The translations under genes and the position numbers were made by a program. The notes beneath the pieces are model-generated. The model ran no database searches and was not told where the DNA came from. It was given only the letters and a program-made list of their open reading frames with translations. This document shows, one piece after another, positions 58,964 through 64,000 of a stretch of DNA of 64,000 nt. This DNA is from Saprospiraceae bacterium (GTDB taxonomy: Bacteria; Bacteroidota; Bacteroidia; Chitinophagales; Saprospiraceae): the NCBI GenBank assembly GCA_018057925.1, contig JAGPCT010000009.1, positions 1 through 64,000 on the forward strand, given 5' to 3'. Each line of letters opens with the position of its first letter. Within the stretch, counting starts at the first letter, position 1.

Positions 58964-59608
58964 ATGCCGGCTATAGATATAGAATCGAGGGTAAAAGATT
59001 TGGACTTGTATTTGTGGGATATGCAGGAGTCTTTAGATTGGTTTCGGAAAGAAACCCATTTAACGATGGATGAAAGCAATGAGTTTGAAACCATGAGTGG
59101 TAAGAGAAAGCTTGAATTTATCGTACAGCGGTATTTACTTTGTTCCAATATACAGGGTATTAAACCCATACTTATGAAGATGCCTAATGGCAAGCCGTAC
59201 TTATCTAATCGCAATGAAAAAATTTCAATTTCACATAGTAAGTCCATGTTGATAGTGAGTATAGGAAGTATGGATCATGGTGTTGACTTGGAATGGATTG
59301 ATGAAAGAATAATCAGGTTGGCGTCCAAGTTTTGCAATGAGGCTGAGAATAAGATACCGGAGGAAATTGACCCGGTATTTTGGTTTACCTTGATTTGGTC
59401 TTGTAAAGAAGCTTTGTATAAGGTGGATGGATTGGGGCAGCTTGAATTTCGGTCTCAATTGGCAGTGCACTTTACGCGCGATTCCTTTCATCAGGGTTGG
59501 GGTAGGGGAAAAGTAAGGCGTAATAATGTCGATGTCTATTTTCGTTTATATTTTGAAAAAATCAATGGATTTGTTGTCACATGGGCTTGGCCCTTATATA
59601 ATGAATAA
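58964..59608 (+). CDS. 4'-phosphopantetheinyl transferase superfamily protein
   Basis: 214 residues, Sfp-like length. Substrate block SISHS (88-92), metal-binding GVDLE (106-110, D108/E110), and WSCKEALYK (145-153, with K148/E149). It attaches phosphopantetheine from CoA to carrier proteins. Its counter-activity may be the ACP phosphodiesterase-like protein at 24.4 kb. Followed at 59621 by a lipoprotein gene across a triplicated start region. Confidence 0.9.
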   Translation: MPAIDIESRVKDLDLYLWDMQESLDWFRKETHLTMDESNEFETMSGKRKLEFIVQRYLLCSNIQGIKPILMKMPNGKPYLSNRNEKISISHSKSMLIVSIGSMDHGVDLEWIDERIIRLASKFCNEAENKIPEEIDPVFWFTLIWSCKEALYKVDGLGQLEFRSQLAVHFTRDSFHQGWGRGKVRRNNVDVYFRLYFEKINGFVVTWAWPLYNE

Positions 59609-59630
59609 ATATGAATAAATATGAATAAAT
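59601..59630 (+). repeat. three tandem 10-bp units containing start codons
   Basis: ATGAATAAAT occurs three times in a row. The first two copies begin minigenes that stop after five codons; the third is the start of the lipoprotein gene. The first overlaps the end of the phosphopantetheinyl transferase gene. Confidence 0.85.
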
Positions 59631-60082
59631 ATAATATTTTAGTAGGATTTTTAGTTGCAATGCTTACAATTATTGGATGTAAGAAGAAAGAAGCCAATAT
59701 TGATCAGGCCTTGCCTGTGGGTTTTGAATCTTTTTATACCAAATTTCATGAAGACAGTATTTTTCAAATAGACCACATTCGTTTTCCACTGGAAGGGATT
59801 CCTTCCATTTCTTCACAAGAAGTTATTCCTGATTTTCATTGGGATATTAAGGATTGGACAATGCATCGTCCTTTCACTGACTTTAGTGATTATACAAGGG
59901 AATTTACAGTAATTGACAGTACCATTGTGATTGAAAGAATTCAGTTGAAAAACAAGGAATATGGAATGGAACGACGGTTTGCAAAGACCGGAAATGAATG
60001 GCAGTTAATTTATTACGCTGCGATGAATAAATTGGTCAAAAATCCTGCTTTGCAAGAGGATTCTTCCTCTCATGGTGATTGA
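59621..60082 (+). CDS. small lipoprotein, unknown function
   Basis: 153 residues. Lipobox LTIIGC with Cys20. The remainder is a single beta-rich domain with conserved-looking aromatics (FHWDIKDWTMHRPF, about 80-93; FAKTGNEWQLIYYAAMN, about 122-138). Resembles DUF4348-like Bacteroidota lipoproteins only in general shape, so no name is given. Translated after the phosphopantetheinyl transferase gene across the repeated start region. Confidence 0.75.
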   Translation: MNKYNILVGFLVAMLTIIGCKKKEANIDQALPVGFESFYTKFHEDSIFQIDHIRFPLEGIPSISSQEVIPDFHWDIKDWTMHRPFTDFSDYTREFTVIDSTIVIERIQLKNKEYGMERRFAKTGNEWQLIYYAAMNKLVKNPALQEDSSSHGD

Positions 60083-60283
60083 GCCGACCTTTTGACAAAG
60101 TGCTGTTAGAAGGGATTAAATGGCGTGATAAGGCTATTTATTTGATGTGTTATTCACCTTTCTATTGAGAAAGATATTTTCGAAATGGATGTAGATTTTC
60201 CTTTAGATTTACTATCTTTAAGTGGCTGTTTATTTTGGACAAGGTAGGTTCGGCTTTTTATGACATCATACAGCATTGACTAA

Positions 60284-61069
60284 TTACCAGCTAGCTCCGC
60301 CACCTCCGCCGCCAAAGCTTCCGCCTCCAAAACTGCCTCCTCCCCAACCACCGCCAGAGGATCCGCCGCCGCCCCAACTGCTGCCGCCACCCCAGCCGCC
60401 GCCCCACGTATTATTTCTCCTATTGCCAAAGGATCCAGTCCCGGAATAAGTCTGTGTTTCGAACTTTCCAAAAATTGCTATTAATATGATGCCTACAATG
60501 ATGAGGAATAACAAAAATATAGGCCAAAATATATCCTCGGAATCTGATGATGAAATGGTGTCAGCCGAATATTCTCCATGTATTGCGGAGACTATTGATG
60601 TTACACCGTATTGTATTCCTTCATAAAATTGTTGATTCCTAAAATAATTGACCATCTCTCGTGAGATACGCGACGAGCTAACATCGGTCAATGCACCTTC
60701 AACGCCATAACCGGTGGAAATAAACACGCCTCTTTGACTTCCTTCAGTGACGATTAACATGATAACGCCATTGTCTTTTTTACCTTGTCCGACACCCCAT
60801 TTATTCCCCAATTCTATGGCATAACTTGCTCGGTCATAATCTCCTATATCCGGACGTATCATGACAACAATTTGCGAAGATGTTGTATCGTTCATGGCCC
60901 TCAGCTCTTGCTCTAATTCATTTCGCTGAAGAGAAGTAAGCATGTTGGAATAATCGTGTACATATACCGCCGGTTCCGGTTTTGTCGGGAACAAGGTGTT
61001 GTCATTCTGTGCAAAAAGAGTGAATGCCCCACAAAGGAATAAAAGCGTTATATAGATGTACTTCTTCAT
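60284..61069 (-). CDS. TPM-domain membrane protein (YgcG-like) with Gly/Ser/Trp-rich tail
   Basis: 261 residues. Signal peptide 1-20 (LFAQ), TPM domain about 35-160 (YVHDYSNMLTSLQRNELE; SQIVVMIRPD; GVIMLIVTEGSQRGVFISTGYGVEG), a membrane helix about 178-200, then a tail of GGGWGGGSSWGGGGSSGGG type. This is the standard YgcG layout. Third gene of the lemA-TPM-TPM run. TPM domains are linked to photosystem repair in plants and to membrane stress in bacteria; activity unresolved. Confidence 0.92.
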   Translation of the reverse strand: MKKYIYITLLFLCGAFTLFAQNDNTLFPTKPEPAVYVHDYSNMLTSLQRNELEQELRAMNDTTSSQIVVMIRPDIGDYDRASYAIELGNKWGVGQGKKDNGVIMLIVTEGSQRGVFISTGYGVEGALTDVSSSRISREMVNYFRNQQFYEGIQYGVTSIVSAIHGEYSADTISSSDSEDIFWPIFLLFLIIVGIILIAIFGKFETQTYSGTGSFGNRRNNTWGGGWGGGSSWGGGGSSGGGWGGGSFGGGSFGGGGGGASW

Positions 61070-61113
61070 TTTTGTTGTGTTAATTAAAAGGTAGCAGTGT
61101 ACAATTTCAAAGG

Positions 61114-61548
61114 TTAAAATCCATAGATTATTTCATCCGGCAATTCATTGTCTGTGTCTTTGCCATTTGCAGGAAAATATTGATTCATGATGACTCCTAT
61201 AGCTTTAATAGCTTTGAGCAAGCCGGATTCATACATTCCATCAGCAAAATCATTACTCATGTTTTTTAAGATACTGTCCCAAAGACTTTGACCGGCTTTC
61301 TCATGGATTCCCGAATCGCCCCAAATGTATAATTGTCGAGACCTGATAGCAACATATATAAGGACGCCATTGCGTTCTTTGGTTTTATATACACCATATT
61401 GCTCAAATATCTTCATAGCCCTATTATGGACATCTTCAGGACATTTGTCTTCGATATAAACCCTTAGTTCTCCGGTCGTCTTAGACTCTATTTCTGAAAT
61501 AGAGGTTATGATTTTTTTTTCTTGTTCCGGCTTAAAAAGTTTTGTCAT
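61114..61548 (-). CDS. TPM-domain protein (short)
   Basis: 144 residues consisting of a TPM domain alone: SISEIESKTTGELRVYIEDKC (about 16-36), KERNGVLIYVAIRSRQLYIWGDSGI (about 58-82). No signal peptide, so it lies in the cytoplasm or at the inner face. Middle gene of the lemA operon; spacing 44 and 26 bp. Confidence 0.92.
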   Translation of the reverse strand: MTKLFKPEQEKKIITSISEIESKTTGELRVYIEDKCPEDVHNRAMKIFEQYGVYKTKERNGVLIYVAIRSRQLYIWGDSGIHEKAGQSLWDSILKNMSNDFADGMYESGLLKAIKAIGVIMNQYFPANGKDTDNELPDEIIYGF

Positions 61549-61574
61549 AGGTAAAATAATTCAACAGATATGAA

Positions 61575-62165
61575 TTAAAAATTGACGCTAGGAGCTTTTT
61601 CTGAACCTTTTTCTGCTTCAAAATATCCTTTTTTCTCAAAGCCAAACATACCGGACATCAGGTTGTTAGGGAACTTACGTATATAAGTATTGAAATCCTG
61701 AACAACTTCATTGAACTTACGTCTTTCTTGAGTTATTCTGTTTTCAGTGCCTTCTAATTGTGCCTGAAGGTCAAGGAAATTTTGGTTGGCTTTTAGTTGA
61801 GGATAGTTTTCTGTGACCATCATCAAACGTCCCAACGCTTGTGATAATTGACTTTGGGCAGCTTGAAATTCTTGAATTTTTTCAGGTGTTAGGTTTTTGG
61901 GATCTACTGTAATTTGGCTGGCTTTAGATCGGGCTTCAGTAACTGCTGTGTACGTTTCTTTTTCAAAATTGGCTGCTCCTTTTACTGTATTTACCAAATT
62001 GGGGATGAGGTCGGCACGTCTTTGATATACATTCTCCACTTGAGCCCATGCTGATTCTACTGATTCTTCTTTGGTAACCATAGAATTATAAGCTCCTTTG
62101 AAGGATGAATAAGCGATGAGTGCAATAACTGCAATGACAATAAGTGTTACAACGGATCGTTTCAT
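61575..62165 (-). CDS. lemA: LemA family protein
   Basis: 196 residues. One N-terminal membrane helix (about 5-22), then a helical bundle with the family block SVESAWAQVENVYQRRADLIPNLV region (about 35-58), FEKETYTAVTEARSKA, and ENYPQLKANQNFLDLQAQLEGTEN (about 118-141). It begins the lemA-TPM-TPM operon, a widely conserved association of unknown biochemical role. Confidence 0.95.
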   Translation of the reverse strand: MKRSVVTLIVIAVIALIAYSSFKGAYNSMVTKEESVESAWAQVENVYQRRADLIPNLVNTVKGAANFEKETYTAVTEARSKASQITVDPKNLTPEKIQEFQAAQSQLSQALGRLMMVTENYPQLKANQNFLDLQAQLEGTENRITQERRKFNEVVQDFNTYIRKFPNNLMSGMFGFEKKGYFEAEKGSEKAPSVNF

Positions 62166-62295
62166 TTTAAGATTAATTTATATGAATATTATTTTTTTTA
62201 AAAAACATACGGTTAATTCAAATGATTCCCAAATCGAATGAAACTCTTGAAAATTTAGATGAATTAACTGATTTAGACTACCAATATATTGCTTT

Positions 62296-62934
62296 TTATT
62301 CTTTTTTCCAAATAGAGCCTTGAATAAATTTCATATATGTGTATTTTTTATACGTACAACGATAATTTTTTTTCAAAAAAATAGGTTCTATATTGGTCAA
62401 TATTTTGTTTTTTAATCCGATAACCCATTTGAAAAATAAGAAAATAACGGACATATACAGTTGTTTCCACCATTTCCCATAGCGGCTATCATAAGTAAAG
62501 TCAGTATGTAGCCATAATCCGCCTTTTGTGAGATGGAAATCCAATTTGTCAAATAAAATTTGGCTCTCTTGGAGATTGAAATGGTCAAATATAAATGGAG
62601 TAAAAATGATATTGTATTCCCCCAATAGACTGTATTCGAAAATATTAGCTTGAATCATGTTGACAGCCAATGGGTTAAAATGCCTTTTTTTAGTCATTTC
62701 AAGCATTTTTCCGGACTGTTCTATATAAGTAATTTCAATATTTTGACGGTAAAGTCGGTTTATATCTTCTAAAATCCAGCCGCTGCCACCGCCTATAATA
62801 AGCATCCGGTCACCATCTTTTAGGGATGTGATTAATTTCCTTTGAATGCGCTGTTGGCTTCCTAAAAAAATTAACTTGCTCAAAGAGTCATACCATAAGG
62901 CGATATTATCGTATTGCAATGGATTGATTGTCAT
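62296..62934 (-). CDS. class I SAM-dependent methyltransferase
   Basis: 212 residues. SAM-binding motif LIIGGGSGWILEDI (about 44-57), acidic end of the second strand EITYIEQSG (about 68-76), and the pattern NIIFTPFIFDHFN (about 108-120) of class I methylases. The start overlaps the UbiA-like gene by 4 bp (ATGA), so both act in one pathway, perhaps tailoring of a prenylated or quinone-like lipid. Confidence 0.88.
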   Translation of the reverse strand: MTINPLQYDNIALWYDSLSKLIFLGSQQRIQRKLITSLKDGDRMLIIGGGSGWILEDINRLYRQNIEITYIEQSGKMLEMTKKRHFNPLAVNMIQANIFEYSLLGEYNIIFTPFIFDHFNLQESQILFDKLDFHLTKGGLWLHTDFTYDSRYGKWWKQLYMSVIFLFFKWVIGLKNKILTNIEPIFLKKNYRCTYKKYTYMKFIQGSIWKKE

Positions 62935-63881
62935 ATAAGTGTCCCAATAATGCCGCAGATGGCTTTGAACAATAATACTCCATCTATTATAATGAGATAA
63001 AATAATATTTTACGCTCTTTTTTTAATGACAAAGCGATTAAAATAGTTGCTAGAAAAGGTATTAAATTGATCAAATATCTACCTAAATGAAAATCCATTG
63101 TATATGAAAATAGTGAAAATGAAGCTATCCCGGCCAATAACATTGGGATAATAATGAGGTAGATTGTTTTCTTTATTCCAAATGATACAACAAATGTCCT
63201 GAGCTGATTATTGGCATCCGTCGGATAATCTTTGATGTCAAAAAGAATGGCATTGGCCGTACAGAACATCCAATTTTTTATAAAAAACCATACCAGTAAG
63301 TGCCAGTTAAGAATAAAGTCTATTTGATTTGCCAGAAGAAAAATTATAGGTAAAATAGTGGAGAAATAAGCCCATTCCCAGCCAATGATAAACGACTTTA
63401 ACCATCCTGAATGTCTTATGTCGAAATCGAAGTATTTTTTTGAAATTAAGCCATAATAAAAAAATGATCCGACTAAAGTAAAAAATGATACAACATACCA
63501 AGGCAAAGCAATTTGCTCCAGGCTATAAGTACCATTAATGAAGGAAAATAATAGAATACAAAGTGGTGCAACAGTCCAGATTATTTGCAACTTGTTTAAT
63601 ATAGTTCGATTTCTCTGATACCATCTGCTCCTTGGGTTTTGCTGGCTTGGGTTTTCCGTATCTCTTAAATACGCATACGTATAATATCCTATGGGTATTA
63701 AAAAAATAACGGCGTAATCTGATATGGAATTTAAAGGCAAACCAATCTGTAAGGATGCCTCAATGCATAATGCAACAGCGAGAATTCCGACAAAGTAATT
63801 GCCGAAGAAAATGGCTTCAATGAAATTGTTAATCTTTTTCGATGGAATAATTTTATGATTGTTAGATAAATATATATTAAT
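62931..63881 (-). CDS. UbiA-family prenyltransferase-like membrane protein, start codon unresolved
   Basis: The frame is open from a TAA at 63882-63884 to the stop at 62931. A conventional start exists only at a TTG (63740), giving 269 residues, but the 47 codons upstream encode NFIEAIFFGNYFVG and AVALCIEASLQIGL, which match how Bacteroidota UbiA-like proteins begin, as I remember them. No ATG, GTG or TTG occurs there, so an ATT or similar start, or an assembly error, is likely. Motif DIKDYPTDA matches the second Asp-rich motif of UbiA; about eight helices. Coupled to the methyltransferase. Confidence 0.75.
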   Translation of the reverse strand: MNIYLSNNHKIIPSKKINNFIEAIFFGNYFVGILAVALCIEASLQIGLPLNSISDYAVIFLIPIGYYTYAYLRDTENPSQQNPRSRWYQRNRTILNKLQIIWTVAPLCILLFSFINGTYSLEQIALPWYVVSFFTLVGSFFYYGLISKKYFDFDIRHSGWLKSFIIGWEWAYFSTILPIIFLLANQIDFILNWHLLVWFFIKNWMFCTANAILFDIKDYPTDANNQLRTFVVSFGIKKTIYLIIIPMLLAGIASFSLFSYTMDFHLGRYLINLIPFLATILIALSLKKERKILFYLIIIDGVLLFKAICGIIGTLI

Positions 63882-63952
63882 TTACTTCACATTTATTTGT
63901 GTTGACTATCCAGCTTTTATAATTAACTGTATTGAATAGCAACCGTTAAATA

Positions 63953-64000
63953 ATGTATGAAGTAAAGATAAAAAAATATAGGTTTGTCATGGAAAGTGTC
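63953..64000 (+). CDS. possible start of a divergent gene cut by the window edge
   Basis: ATG at 63953 followed by 15 open codons (MYEVKIKKYRFVMESV) to the edge. It points away from the UbiA-like gene. Too short to identify. Confidence 0.3.
   Translation, partial: MYEVKIKKYRFVMESV

Noticed and set aside
60280..60471. Ala/Gly-rich frame opposite phase of the YgcG-like tail
   Set aside because: Shadow of the Gly/Ser/Trp repeat coding region.

Overview
The window reads as chromosomal DNA of a member of the Bacteroidota, most likely from the Saprospiria or Chitinophagia side of the phylum. The signs are a type B type IX secretion sorting domain (CHU_C) at the left edge, a GldB gliding lipoprotein, a PorT-like barrel, YpdA, many lipoproteins and small outer-membrane barrels, AT-rich DNA, almost no Shine-Dalgarno sequences, and repeated TAnnTTTG elements just upstream of genes, which match the Bacteroidota sigma factor -7 consensus. 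I see no transposase, integrase, phage gene, CRISPR array or rRNA. One tRNA, tRNA-Arg(UCG), is present.

Layout. 1-5.4 kb: end of a large secreted adhesin, a rhomboid protease, a disordered conserved protein, thymidine kinase, tRNA-Arg, and a DUF721-recF pair. 5.6-9.2 kb: pdhA and an MBOAT/AlgX-like O-acetylation pair. 9.2-18.3 kb: an ABC ATPase, secreted unknowns, a flippase-like membrane protein, and a peptide ABC importer (binding protein plus two permeases). 18.4-22.2 kb: two coupled barrels, kdsA and an FAD enzyme. 22.3-31.3 kb: HerA-like ATPase, ACP phosphodiesterase-like protein, era, CBS protein, MORN lipoprotein, PolX-like PHP protein, DUF1573 lipoprotein and an esterase. 31.5-34.1 kb: recO, a small conserved protein, and a GH3-like enzyme. 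34.4-38.7 kb: pyrG, a TrmH-type methylase, a fused OppD-OppF ATPase (probably the motor for the importer 18 kb upstream) and rbfA. 38.8-49.4 kb: envelope unknowns, a large M14 peptidase, ypdA and a POT peptide transporter. 50-64 kb: an unexplained lipoprotein pair, gldB, mlaEF, PDZ and WD40 proteins, a phosphopantetheinyl transferase, a lemA-TPM-TPM operon, and a methyltransferase-UbiA pair.

The most striking feature is a dispersed family of intergenic elements, at least eleven recognisable copies or about one per 5 kb. Each is bounded by imperfect inverted ends (AACCCRAATTC ... GAATTTGGGTT). Full copies hold three consecutive hairpins, so the whole would fold as a cloverleaf-like structure. 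Copies differ in sequence but keep pairing through compensating changes, lose whole hairpins cleanly, and three carry an extra shared module of about 110-120 bp. A second, smaller repeat family (two copies with an inverted core), a GC-rich element behind ypdA, and a promoter-to-terminator stretch at 54745-54967 without a gene are further candidates for undescribed function.

Functionally the window is mostly housekeeping (DNA repair: recF, recO, tdk, PolX-like; translation: rbfA, era, tRNA-Arg; envelope: kdsA, mlaEF, O-acetylation, lipoproteins) mixed with phylum-restricted proteins of unknown role. All function calls are from motif reading and family memory. No database search was possible.
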